From NCBI GenBank assembly GCA_052145775.1, contig JBKQNY010000094.1, positions 1 to 53,499 on the forward strand: DNA of 53,499 nucleotides, read 5' to 3'. Source of the DNA: CAVYPR01 sp052145775 (lineage in GTDB: Bacteria; Actinomycetota; Acidimicrobiia; Acidimicrobiales; RAAP-2). Shown one piece after another: positions 25,624 through 34,383 of this stretch. The first letter of the stretch is position 1. Every line of letters starts with the position of its first letter. The notes beneath the pieces were generated by a model. It saw only the letters and a program-made list of their open reading frames with translations, was not told where the DNA came from and did no database searches. Made by a program: the position numbers and the translations under genes.

Positions 25624-27939
25624 ATGATGCTCGACGGCGTCCGGGTGCTCGACCTCGCCGGCGGGGTCGCCGGCGCCTACGCCACCAAGCTGCTGGCCGA
25701 CGCCGGCGCCGACGTGGTGGTCGTCGAGCCGCCCGGGGGGCGGGCCGAGCGGCGCGACGGGTCGCCGGGGCTCTTCGAGTTCCTGCACACCTCCAAGCGT
25801 TCGGTGACCGCCGGGCGGGAGCGACCGCTGGCCGAGGCGGCCGACGTCGTCGTGGCCGGTGCGGGGTTCGACGTCGCCGGGGCCCGCCGCCGGCGGCCGG
25901 GCCAGGTGGTCGTCACCATCACCGACGTGGGCCTCGACGGCCCGTGGGCCGGACGGCCGTGCACCGAGTTCGTCCTCCAGGCCGCCTGCGGGTCGACGGG
26001 GAGCCGCGGGATCCCCGGCGAGGAGCCCCTGTCGGCCGGGGGGAGGCTGGGGGAGTGGCTGGCCGGCTCCTACGCCGCCGCCGGTGCGGCGGCGGCCTGG
26101 ATGGGGGCGGCGCGCACCGGGCGGGGCGACCACGTCGACGTCTCGGTGCTCGACTGCATGGCCATCGGCATGGTGACGTTCCCGTCTGTCTTCGCCGAGT
26201 TCGCCGCGGCCTGCGGGAGGCCGGCCGCGGCGGCCGCCGAGCGCCGCCTGGAGGTCCCCTCGGTCGAACCGACGGCCGACGGCTGGGTCAACTTCACCAC
26301 CAACACCCCCCAACAGTTCGCCGACCTCTGCACCCTGCTGGGCCGGACCGAGCTGGCGTCGGACCGGCGGTTCGCCCGCCACCTCGCCCGCTTCAAGAAC
26401 CGCCGGGAGTTCGCCGAGGTGACCGAGGGCTACACCCGCACGCGCACCACCGAGCAGGTGGTCGAGGAGGCGGCGCTCCTGCGGATCCCGGTGGCCCCGG
26501 TCCTCGACGACGGGTCGGTCCTCACCTTCGGCCACTTCGCCGAGCGCGGCGTCTTCGTCGACAACCCGTCGGGAGGGTTCCGCCAGCCCCGCATCCCCTA
26601 CCGCCTGCACGGCCTCGACCCCCGCCCGTTCGGCCCGGTGCCGCGGCCCGGCCAACACGACGGGGAGGTCGACTGGCCGCAGCGTCCCCCCCGTCCCGTC
26701 GGCCCGCCGGGCCGGCTGCCCCTCGAGGGGGTCCGGGTGGTCGACCTCACCGCCTGGTGGGCCGGCCCCGGTGCGACCCAGTTGTTGGCGTGCCTGGGGG
26801 CCGACGTGGTCAAGGTGGAGTCGACGGTGCGGCCCGACCAGATCCGCTTCGCCGGGCCCAAGATCCCCGGCGACCCGAAGTGGTGGGAGTGGGGGCCCCT
26901 GGCCCACGCCGTCAACACCAACAAGCGCGGCGTCACCGTCGACCTCAGCCGGCCCGAGGGGATCGAGGTGGTACTGGCCCTGCTGGCCCGGGCCGACCTG
27001 GCGTTCGAGAATTTCACCCCGCGGGTGATGGGCCAGTTCGGCCTGGACTGGGAGCGCCTCGAGGACCTCAACCCCCGCCTCAGCCTGGTGCGCATGCCGG
27101 CCTTCGGCCTGGACGGCCCCTGGCGCGACCGGCCCGGGTTCGCCCAGACCATGGAGGCGGTGAGCGGGCTGGCCGCGGCGACCGGCTGGGCCGACGGGCC
27201 GCCGGTGCTGGTGGGCGGGACCGGGGACCCCGTGGCCGCCCTCCACGCCGCCTTCGCCGGCATGGTGGCTCTGGCCGAGCGCGACCGATCGGGGCGGGGC
27301 CACCTGGTCGAGGCGACGATGATCGAGGCGGTGCTCAACGTGGCCGCCGCCGCACCGATCGCCCGGCAGCTGACCGGTGTCCCCGGCGACCGGCGCGGCA
27401 ACAAGAGCCGGGACGACGCCGTCGCCCAGGGCGTCTACCGCTGTGCCGGCGACGACAGCTGGATCGCCGTCACCGTGCGGGACGACGCCGAGCGCCGGCG
27501 CCTCGAAGAGGTGCTCGGCGGGGCCATTCCCGCCGGGGACGCCGACGGCGAGTCACCGCCGGCGGGACGCGACGGCGGGGAGAGCCTCGACCGATGGCTG
27601 GCGGCGCGCTGTGCGGATGTCGACGCAGCCGAGCTGGCCGACCGGCTGGCGGCGGCCGGCGTCCCCGCCGCGGCGGTGGTGGCGCCGACCGAAGGCGCCC
27701 AGAACCCCCAGGTGGTCCACCGCGGCCTCTTCGAGCCCGAGGACCACCCGGTCACCGGGCGCCACCGCGTCCCTGGTCTGCCCTTCCGGCTGGAGGGGGC
27801 GGCACGCTGGGTGCGAACCCCGGCCCCGTTGCTGGGCCAGCACAACGACGAGGTCCTGGGCGAGCTGGGGATCGGGGAGGGGCGCCGGTCCGAGCTGCGG
27901 GCCCTCGGGGTCATCGGCGAGGAGCCGGCCTTCGGGTGA
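25624..27939 (+). CDS. Fused double-domain CaiB/BaiF type III CoA-transferase
   Basis: A 771-residue protein with two family III CoA-transferase modules in tandem. The first opens with LDGVRVLDLAGGVAGAYATKLLADAGADVVVVEPP (two motifs) and the second with LEGVRVVDLTAWWAGPGATQ near residue 365. In the second, VGGTGDPVAALHAAFAG places an Asp at the usual catalytic position. In the first, GGRLGEWLAGSYAA has Glu there. The first half is also shorter, lacking part of the large domain. One half may therefore be structural, with an obligate intramolecular dimer as the working unit. It lies 40 bases after the amidohydrolase gene and probably shares its pathway. Confidence 0.88.
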   Translation: MMLDGVRVLDLAGGVAGAYATKLLADAGADVVVVEPPGGRAERRDGSPGLFEFLHTSKRSVTAGRERPLAEAADVVVAGAGFDVAGARRRRPGQVVVTITDVGLDGPWAGRPCTEFVLQAACGSTGSRGIPGEEPLSAGGRLGEWLAGSYAAAGAAAAWMGAARTGRGDHVDVSVLDCMAIGMVTFPSVFAEFAAACGRPAAAAAERRLEVPSVEPTADGWVNFTTNTPQQFADLCTLLGRTELASDRRFARHLARFKNRREFAEVTEGYTRTRTTEQVVEEAALLRIPVAPVLDDGSVLTFGHFAERGVFVDNPSGGFRQPRIPYRLHGLDPRPFGPVPRPGQHDGEVDWPQRPPRPVGPPGRLPLEGVRVVDLTAWWAGPGATQLLACLGADVVKVESTVRPDQIRFAGPKIPGDPKWWEWGPLAHAVNTNKRGVTVDLSRPEGIEVVLALLARADLAFENFTPRVMGQFGLDWERLEDLNPRLSLVRMPAFGLDGPWRDRPGFAQTMEAVSGLAAATGWADGPPVLVGGTGDPVAALHAAFAGMVALAERDRSGRGHLVEATMIEAVLNVAAAAPIARQLTGVPGDRRGNKSRDDAVAQGVYRCAGDDSWIAVTVRDDAERRRLEEVLGGAIPAGDADGESPPAGRDGGESLDRWLAARCADVDAAELADRLAAAGVPAAAVVAPTEGAQNPQVVHRGLFEPEDHPVTGRHRVPGLPFRLEGAARWVRTPAPLLGQHNDEVLGELGIGEGRRSELRALGVIGEEPAFG

Positions 27940-27954
27940 GCGGTCTGCCCGGCC

Positions 27955-28581
27955 TCAGGCGCGGGCGGCGAAGAGGGCCAGGCCGTCGCCGCTGAGGTCG
28001 GCGTGGGCGCCCCTGCGGCCCCCCATGGCCAGGAGGAGCGAGACCATCGGGCCGGCCACCTCGGGACCGTCGCCGGTGGACCAGCCGGTGTCGGTGGCCC
28101 GCAGCGACAACCCGGCGATGCGGCGCTTGGCCCCGATGAGCAGGTTCGTCTTCTTCCAGCTGTCGGCCACGGCCACCAGGGCCCCCTCGGGGACCTCGTG
28201 GTGGAGGCCGAGGGGTCGGCGGATGTCCTCGCCGTGGACGACGATCTCCCCGAGCATGGCCACCACCGGCGCCGGGGGGTGGTTCGTGGTCGAGGTGCGG
28301 GCCCGCAGCCGGCGCACCAGCTCCTCGGGGCCGACGGCGGCCAGGCGCTCGGCTCCCCGCGCCGTGAAGACGTCGAACTTCATGCCGGCGGCGAGCAGCT
28401 CCTTGTAGAAGTTGAGCGGGGTCTGCTCGGCCGCCGCCAGCACGTGTCCGGCCGTCATCTGCACCGTCCACCCCTCGCACCACGACTTGGCGACCCACTG
28501 GTCGGCGGACAGTCCGGCCCAGGTGTCGGCCATGGCGGCCCGCTCGGCATGGATGTAGGTCCAGGTCTCCTTGGCTTTCAC
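27955..28581 (-). CDS. Mycothiol-type (TIGR03083/DinB-like) protein
   Basis: A 208-residue protein of the maleylpyruvate-isomerase/DinB fold. CEGWTVQMTAGHVLAAAEQ matches the W-x(n)-H helix of the family. VVAMLGEIVVHGEDIRRPLG supplies the E...H...D metal site, after which a variable C-terminal domain follows. Such proteins in Actinobacteria use mycothiol or bind metal; the reaction here is unknown. GTG at 28581 is the start because GGGAGGG lies upstream. The longer open frame to 28908 is only chance coding. It converges on the CoA-transferase gene, 15 bases apart. Confidence 0.85.
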   Translation of the reverse strand: MKAKETWTYIHAERAAMADTWAGLSADQWVAKSWCEGWTVQMTAGHVLAAAEQTPLNFYKELLAAGMKFDVFTARGAERLAAVGPEELVRRLRARTSTTNHPPAPVVAMLGEIVVHGEDIRRPLGLHHEVPEGALVAVADSWKKTNLLIGAKRRIAGLSLRATDTGWSTGDGPEVAGPMVSLLLAMGGRRGAHADLSGDGLALFAARA

Positions 28582-28850
28582 CCCGTCCCTCCCTCTTCTC
28601 GTCGGTGCCGGGCGCGCCCTCGGCGCGCCGTGCCCGCCGCGGGACGCGCCGTTGTGCACCGCGGCGCGGGTCGCACGCCGCACGACGGTGCCCGTGCGGT
28701 TGGCCGGACGGTCCCCATCACCGGCGCCGTGACGCCCCGGCCACGCTAGAGGTGGCGGCACCCGCCGACAACCGCTCGGGGACCGGTGCGGGCGAAGCCC
28801 TCCACCGGGAGGTCGCGCCAACGGGTGATAGCTTGCCGGCGGGAGGCGCC
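28582..28850. other. Divergent intergenic region with perfect 8-bp hairpin
   Basis: This is the promoter region shared by the leftward mycothiol-type gene and the rightward menG. GGCGCGCC-CTC-GGCGCGCC (28611-28629) forms a perfect short-loop hairpin in the leader of the leftward gene. No coding frame, RNA gene or clear -10/-35 pair could be supported. Confidence 0.35.
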
Positions 28851-29585
28851 ATGAAGACGTCGCAGGACCAGGATCCCAACCGGTTCGCCCAAGAGCTCTT
28901 CTCCACACTCCCCACCCGCTACGACCGCCTGGCCGAGCTGCTCTCGTTCGGCCAGAACGGGCGCTGGCGCACCGAGATGGTCGGCCACGTGGTGGAGGGC
29001 CGGCCCTCCCTCGTGCTCGACGTGGCCTCGGGCACGGCCGGGGTGGCCCTGCAGCTGGCCGACCGCTCGGCGGCGCGGATCGTGGGCGTCGACCTCACCC
29101 CGGCCATGCTCGGGGTCGGGAAACAGAACGTGGCCCGGCGGTCGATGGCCGGTCGGATCCAGCTGACGGCCGGGCGGGCCGAGCAGCTGCCCTTCGGCGA
29201 CGCCACCTTCGACGGCCTCACCTTCACCTACCTCCTGCGCTACGTGGCCGACCCCCTGGCCACCCTGTCCGAGCTGGCCCGGGTGGTGCGGCCGGGCGCA
29301 CCGGTGGCCAGCCTCGAGTTCGGTGAGCCCGACAACCCGTTCTGGTGGAGCGCCTGGTGGCTCTACACCAGGGCGGTGCTGCCGGTGGCGGGGCTCGCGA
29401 CCGGGGGCAGGGAGTGGTACGAGGTCGGGCGGTTCCTCGGCCCGAGCATCCACGACCTCTATCACCGGCTGCCGATCCCCGCCACGGTGGAGCTGTGGCG
29501 GGAGGCGGGGTTCTGCGACGTCTCCTACCGGCGGATGAGCCTGGGGGGCGGCCTGGTCATGTGGGGACGGCGGGCCGGTGGGTGA
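28851..29585 (+). CDS. menG: Demethylmenaquinone methyltransferase (MenG/UbiE family)
   Basis: A 244-residue S-adenosylmethionine-dependent methyltransferase for the last step of menaquinone synthesis. Motif I is LVLDVASGTAGVALQLAD, followed by VGVDLTPAML, AEQLPFGDATFDGLTFTYLLRYV (the UbiE core) and VVRPGAPVASLEFGEP. The family start LFSTLPTRYDRLAELLSFGQNGRWR is present. ATG 28851 has GGGAGG nearby. Its stop overlaps the start of the UbiA-like gene by 8 bases. This would methylate the quinone used by NDH-2 and cytochrome bd. Confidence 0.9.
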   Translation: MKTSQDQDPNRFAQELFSTLPTRYDRLAELLSFGQNGRWRTEMVGHVVEGRPSLVLDVASGTAGVALQLADRSAARIVGVDLTPAMLGVGKQNVARRSMAGRIQLTAGRAEQLPFGDATFDGLTFTYLLRYVADPLATLSELARVVRPGAPVASLEFGEPDNPFWWSAWWLYTRAVLPVAGLATGGREWYEVGRFLGPSIHDLYHRLPIPATVELWREAGFCDVSYRRMSLGGGLVMWGRRAGG

Positions 29586-30342
29586 GGGTGCGGCGCCGGC
29601 GCCCGGAGGCCCGGCGCACGCGCCGAGGCCCGCCTTCTACGCCGCGGGGTCGGGGGGGATCGGCGACTGGTGGACGCTGCTGCACCCGCCGTACACGGCG
29701 TGGATCCTCGCCTACGTCGTCTTCGGCGCCTGCCTGGCCCCGACCATCGACGTCACCTACCTCGTGGCCACCCTGCTGGCCTTCTTCGGGGCGGTGGGGC
29801 TGGCCGCACACGCCCTCGACGAGCTCCACGACCGACCCCTGCGCACGGCCATCCCCTCGGGGGCCCTGGTGGCCGTGGCCGTGGTCGGGATCGGCGGGGC
29901 CCTCGCCCTGGGCATCGCCGGGGTGGTCGAGGTGGGGTGGCCGCTCGTGCCCTTCGTGGTGGTGGGACCGCTGCTGGTGGTCGGCTACAACTTCGAGCTG
30001 GCCGGCGGGATCGTGCACAACGACGTCGGCTTCGCCGCCAGCTGGGGCGCCTTCCCGGTGCTCACGGCCTACGTCGCCCAGACCGGCCGGCTCTCGTGGG
30101 ACGCGGTCTTCGCCGCCCTGGCCGCCTTCTGCCTGTCGGTGGCCCAGCGGGCCCTCAGCACCCCGGCCCGGATGCTCCGCCGGCGGGCCCAGGGGGTCGA
30201 CGGGTCGGTGACGCTGGCCGACGGCAGCCGGCTCCCGCTCGACCACCGCACGCTGCTGGTCCCCTTGGAGCGGGCCCTCAAGATGACGGCCTGGGCGGTG
30301 GTGCTCGGAGCCACGGCGCTGGCCCTCTCCCGGCTCACCTGA
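29578..30342 (+). CDS. UbiA-like polytopic membrane protein
   Basis: A 254-residue protein with about seven membrane helices. AAHALDELHDRPLRTAIPSG resembles the first Asp-rich prenyl-diphosphate site of UbiA prenyltransferases (N/D-x-x-x-D-x-x-x-D-R), although it is shortened. YNFELAGGIVHND followed by WGAFPVLTAYV resembles the second half. Translational overlap with menG suggests a quinone role such as MenA, but the motifs are weak enough that another UbiA-superfamily reaction or a non-enzymatic role is possible. The GTG at 29578 is assigned by position, inside the menG stop. Confidence 0.6.
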   Translation: MGEGAAPAPGGPAHAPRPAFYAAGSGGIGDWWTLLHPPYTAWILAYVVFGACLAPTIDVTYLVATLLAFFGAVGLAAHALDELHDRPLRTAIPSGALVAVAVVGIGGALALGIAGVVEVGWPLVPFVVVGPLLVVGYNFELAGGIVHNDVGFAASWGAFPVLTAYVAQTGRLSWDAVFAALAAFCLSVAQRALSTPARMLRRRAQGVDGSVTLADGSRLPLDHRTLLVPLERALKMTAWAVVLGATALALSRLT

Positions 30343-30495
30343 GGAGCGCCGGCCGACACGGGAGGGGCGTGGCCCGCACCAGGGGAGATGGTGGGGCCGG
30401 ACTACCGCTCGTAGTATGGGCCCGACGGTGATCCGCCCCAGCCAGCTGACCCCGGTGGGCCCCGGCCCCCACGACCGAACGGCGAAGCCTCGAAC

Positions 30496-32754
30496 GTGAC
30501 CGCAGTCCAGCTCGCCGACGCCCCGCAGGCCCGAGGCACCGAGATCTCGCTGGCCATCGAGGGGATGACCTGCGGGTCGTGCGCGGCCCGGATCGAGCAG
30601 CGGCTGAACGCCCTGGACGGCGTCGACGCCCGGGTGAACTACGCCACCGAACGGGCCCGGGTGGAGCTGTCGGGGGCCGTTTCGGTCGACCTGGTCCTGG
30701 CCGAGGTGGAGGCCGCAGGCTACGGCGCCCACCTGGCCCCCGCGCTCGCCGGGGCCGGGGAGGAGCGGGCCGAGGCCGACCGCCGGGTCCGCTACCTGGG
30801 CAAGCGCCTGGCGGTGGCCGGGATCCTGTTCATGCCGCTGTGCGACCTCTCGGTCGTCTTCTCCGTCGACCCCGCGGTGCGCTTCGACGGCTGGCAGTGG
30901 CTGCTGGTGGTCCTGGCCGCGCCGGTGGTGACCTGGTGCGCCTGGCCCTTCCACCGAGCGGCCCTGCGTAACGCCCGTCACGGCATGCTCACCATGGACA
31001 CCCTGGTGTCGATGGGGGTGGCGGCGGCCACCGCCTGGTCGCTCTACGCGATCTTCGCCCTCGACGCGGGCCACAGCGCCGAGTCCGTGGGGTTCGAGCT
31101 CGCCCACTCCTCGGGGGGCGCCATCTACCTCGACGTGGCCGCCGGGGTCACCACCTTCCTCCTGGCCGGCCGGTTCTTCGAGGCCTGGTCGAGGCGGCGC
31201 ACCGGCAACGCGCTGCGCTCGCTGGCCGCGGTGGGGGCCAAGGAGGTGTCGGTGCTCGACGCCGACGGCTTCGAGCGCCGCCGGCCGGCGGACCAGCTCG
31301 AGGTGGGGCAGCGGTTCGTGGTGCGCCCGGGCGAGACGGTGGCCACCGACGGCGAGGTGGTCTTCGGCCAGGCCGCCCTCGACCGCAGCGCCATGACCGG
31401 CGAGTCGGTCCCCGTCGAGGTGGTCCCCGGCGACGCCGTCTCGGGTGGCACGGTGTCGGTGGACGGCCGCCTGGTGGTGCGGGCCACCCGGGTGGGGGCC
31501 GACACCCAGCTGGCCCAGATGGCGCGCCTGGTGGAGGACGCCCAGAACGAGAAGGCCTCGGTCCAGCGGCTGGCCGACCGGATCTCGTCGGTCTTCGTGC
31601 CCGCCGTGCTGGCCATGTCGGCCTGCACCCTGGTCGGGTGGCTGGCGTCGGGGGCGGGGGCCGAGCAGGCCTTCAGCGCCGCGCTGGCGGTGCTCATCAT
31701 CGCCTGCCCGTGCGCGCTGGGGCTGGCCACCCCGACCGCCCTCATGGTTGCCTCGGGCCAGGGGGCGCGCCAGGGCATCTTCTTCAAGGGCTACCCGGCC
31801 CTCGAGCGGTCGCGCCAGGTCGACACGGTGGTCCTGGACAAGACCGGGACGCTCACCGCCGGGCGGATGGGCGTGGCCGAGGTGGCGGCCGGTCCCGGGT
31901 TCGGGCGAGACCAGGTGCTGCGTTTGGCCGGGGCGCTCGAGCAGGCCTCCGAGCACCCCATCGCCCGCGCCGTGGCCGACGCCGCCCGCCGGGAGGCCGG
32001 GCCCCTGCCCCCCGTCGAGGGATTCGAGGCCCGGCCCGGCCTGGGCGCCGCCGGCGCGGTGGAGGGTCACCGGCTGCTGGTGGGCCGGCCCGAGCTGCTC
32101 GCCGGGTGGGATGCGCCCTCGGCCGAGCTGGGCGCGGCCTGCACCCGGTGGGAGGAGGCGGGCCGCACGGTGGTGCTGGTCGGGGTGGACGGCGCGGTGG
32201 CGGGGGCGGTGGCCCTCTCCGACGAGGTCCGTCCGTCGGCCCCCGAGGCGGTCCGACGCCTGCAGGGCCTGGGGTTGCGCTGCCTGCTGCTCACCGGTGA
32301 CAACGCGGCCACCGCCCGGTCGGTGGCCGACGCCGTGGGGATCGAAGAGGTGGTGGCCGGGGCCCTCCCGGCCGAGAAGGTGGCGCTGGTCCAGCGCCTG
32401 CGGGCCGAGGGCCGTTCGGTGGCGGTGGTGGGCGACGGGGTGAACGACGGCCCGGCGCTGGCCTCCGCCGACCTCGGACTGGCCGTGGGGTCGGGGACCG
32501 ATGTGGCCATCAACGCCGCCGACCTCATCATCGTGCGCGACGACCTGCGGATCGTCCCCGCAGCCATCGTGCTCGCCCGGCGGACCCTGGCCACCATCCG
32601 GGCCAACCTGGTGTGGGCGTTCGCCTACAACGTGGCGGCCATCCCCCTGGCCGCCCTGGGCCTGCTGAACCCGCTCATCGCCGCGGCGGCCATGGCCATC
32701 TCCTCGGGGTTCGTGGTCTGGAACAGCTCGCGGCTCGCACGGCCGGCCCGCTGA
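30496..32754 (+). CDS. copA: Copper-exporting P1B-type ATPase
   Basis: A 752-residue heavy-metal ATPase. The N-terminal HMA domain has GMTCGSCAARIE (residues 23-34). Membrane helix 6 carries the Cys-Pro-Cys transport site (404-406), and AYNVAAIPLAALG and AISSGFVVWNSSRL supply the Tyr-Asn and Ser-Ser ligands of the Cu(I) (P1B-1) class. DKTGTLT has the phosphorylated Asp448, TGES is the actuator loop, and GDGVNDGPAL is the hinge. It exports Cu(I) from the cytoplasm. The start is the GTG at 30496. The 150 bases upstream show only a possible TAGTAT -10 element (30412-30417) and no recognisable copper operator. The stop overlaps the next start. Confidence 0.93.
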   Translation: MTAVQLADAPQARGTEISLAIEGMTCGSCAARIEQRLNALDGVDARVNYATERARVELSGAVSVDLVLAEVEAAGYGAHLAPALAGAGEERAEADRRVRYLGKRLAVAGILFMPLCDLSVVFSVDPAVRFDGWQWLLVVLAAPVVTWCAWPFHRAALRNARHGMLTMDTLVSMGVAAATAWSLYAIFALDAGHSAESVGFELAHSSGGAIYLDVAAGVTTFLLAGRFFEAWSRRRTGNALRSLAAVGAKEVSVLDADGFERRRPADQLEVGQRFVVRPGETVATDGEVVFGQAALDRSAMTGESVPVEVVPGDAVSGGTVSVDGRLVVRATRVGADTQLAQMARLVEDAQNEKASVQRLADRISSVFVPAVLAMSACTLVGWLASGAGAEQAFSAALAVLIIACPCALGLATPTALMVASGQGARQGIFFKGYPALERSRQVDTVVLDKTGTLTAGRMGVAEVAAGPGFGRDQVLRLAGALEQASEHPIARAVADAARREAGPLPPVEGFEARPGLGAAGAVEGHRLLVGRPELLAGWDAPSAELGAACTRWEEAGRTVVLVGVDGAVAGAVALSDEVRPSAPEAVRRLQGLGLRCLLLTGDNAATARSVADAVGIEEVVAGALPAEKVALVQRLRAEGRSVAVVGDGVNDGPALASADLGLAVGSGTDVAINAADLIIVRDDLRIVPAAIVLARRTLATIRANLVWAFAYNVAAIPLAALGLLNPLIAAAAMAISSGFVVWNSSRLARPAR

Positions 32755-33443
32755 TGGGACCGGCCTGGCTCGACGACCTCCTGGCCGTGGTCATGGTCGC
32801 CGTCGCCGCCGTCGAGGTGGGCCGGCTGTCGGTGGCCTCGGCCACCGGCCGGCCGAGCGAGCGTGACGTCGACGCCTTCCACCTGGCCATGGGGGTGTCC
32901 ATGGCCGGCATGCTCACCGGCCACCTGAGCCCCTTCGCCGCACAGGCCTGGGCCGTGGTCTTCGGGGGCTCGGCGGTGTGGTTTGCCTGCCGGGTGCCGT
33001 GGGCCGTGGCGGCCACGACGCACGCGTCGGCCTCCCTCGGCCACCGGACCACCCACGTGGCCTCCAGCCTGGCCATGGTCTACATGCTGCTGGCCGTCGG
33101 CACGGGCCCGGGCACCGCTCGAGCCGACGGCGCCATGGCGGCCATGTCGTCCGGCGGCCACCACCTCCCCGTGCTCAGCATCCTTCTGGCCGTGGCCCTG
33201 CTGGTCGGGGTCGCCCACGCCGGTCGGGCAGGGCCGGGCGTGGGCGCCCTCGACCCCTCCGTCGCCGACGCCGGGGACGACGTGAGCACCACGGCGGTCG
33301 ACGGCACGCTGGTCACCGCCACCACGACCGCCCGCGCCCGGATCGGCACGCGGTCGGTCCCCTTCCTCGCCCCCCGCCTGGCGTCGGCCTGCGAGGTGGC
33401 GATGGGGGCGGTCATGGTCTACATGCTGCTCTCGATCGTCTAG
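32754..33443 (+). CDS. DUF5134-like His/Met-rich membrane protein
   Basis: A 229-residue polytopic membrane protein of the actinobacterial DUF5134 type, function unknown. It has about six helices. His and Met residues lie within or near them (FHLAMGVSMAGMLTGHLSPF, MAAMSSGGHHLP, VAMGAVMVYMLL), which could bind copper. The start ATG shares one base with the copA TGA, so the pair are translationally coupled. A copper-handling role is inferred from this context and the His/Met content only. Confidence 0.75.
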   Translation: MGPAWLDDLLAVVMVAVAAVEVGRLSVASATGRPSERDVDAFHLAMGVSMAGMLTGHLSPFAAQAWAVVFGGSAVWFACRVPWAVAATTHASASLGHRTTHVASSLAMVYMLLAVGTGPGTARADGAMAAMSSGGHHLPVLSILLAVALLVGVAHAGRAGPGVGALDPSVADAGDDVSTTAVDGTLVTATTTARARIGTRSVPFLAPRLASACEVAMGAVMVYMLLSIV

Positions 33444-33453
33444 CCCCGGGGGT

Positions 33454-34239
33454 TCAGGACGAGCAGTCGGCGGCGGGGAGCACCTGCACGGCCCGTGCCT
33501 TGACCGACGACGATCCCCCTGTGGCGGCCGGCGCTGTCCGGCCGCCGGCAACCCTGACGCACGCGCCCGAGGCGAGGTCCGACGTGCTGCCCGGCTTGGT
33601 CACGGTGATCTTGGCCGACGAGGGGACGGTGACGGTGACGGTGGAGCCGTCGGCCTCCTTCACCGTGACTGCCGTGCCCGACACCTTGGTGATCGTGCCG
33701 GTGGTGCCGCCGAATCCCCCGAAGCCGAACCCGCCGTTGCCGATGCGTGGCCGACCCGGTGTGGCCGAGCCTGTGGCGGGGAGCCGCTGCCCTGTCCCGA
33801 TCCGGATCGACCCTGTGGGGCCGCGGAGGCCAGGGAAGCGCGCCGAGACCGGCCCCTGACCACCGGACCACACGGCGGCCCCGATGCCGATGCCCACCCC
33901 GAGGCCGACGAGGAGGATCGCCAGGGCCAAGAGGACGGCGGCGAGGCGGCCCAGGGTGAGCGTGTGCCGCTCGGCGGGCGCGGCCGGCGGGTAGGGGATG
34001 CCGCCCGGTGGGGGACCCCAGGGGTAGGGGGCGGCGTAGTAGTAGCCGGGGCCGTAGGGAGGAGTGGGGGGAGTGCCGCCCGCCGGGGGCGTCATGGCAG
34101 AAGGGGCGGCCGGGGGTGCCCCCATGACGCCGACCGGCGACGGTCCGGGCCCGGTGGGAGTGGCCGGGGTCTCGGCGGTCGCAGGCGCGACGGCTTCGCC
34201 GCCCGTTCCAGGAACCGTCACGTCTTCACCTTCGCCCAT
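33454..34239 (-). CDS. Membrane-anchored protein with Pro-rich tail and DUF5666-like domain
   Basis: A 261-residue protein. Residues 1-90 are rich in Pro, Gly, Ala and Tyr (YGPGYYYAAPYPWGPPP). A single membrane helix (about 97-122) follows, then a short Gly-rich linker and an extracytoplasmic beta domain (GTITKVSGTAVTVKEADG...TVTVTVPSS...ITV). The beta domain has the alternating pattern of DUF5666 or OB-like domains. The start ATG follows AAGGAG. The layout matches the protein at 22149-23360, although the outer domains differ. It converges on the DUF5134 gene with 10 bases between. Function unknown. Confidence 0.75.
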   Translation of the reverse strand: MGEGEDVTVPGTGGEAVAPATAETPATPTGPGPSPVGVMGAPPAAPSAMTPPAGGTPPTPPYGPGYYYAAPYPWGPPPGGIPYPPAAPAERHTLTLGRLAAVLLALAILLVGLGVGIGIGAAVWSGGQGPVSARFPGLRGPTGSIRIGTGQRLPATGSATPGRPRIGNGGFGFGGFGGTTGTITKVSGTAVTVKEADGSTVTVTVPSSAKITVTKPGSTSDLASGACVRVAGGRTAPAATGGSSSVKARAVQVLPAADCSS

Positions 34240-34383
34240 CACTGCTCCTTTGTGCGGCCGTCCAGGGGGAGATGGCCTCCCTGTTTCTCTCAGCGGTCTA
34301 CCCGCTCTGCCTGTGGGGATGCTGTGGCCGACCTTTGGAGGTGCTTCGGATCGGTGCGGGGAGGGGACCTGACACAATGAACC

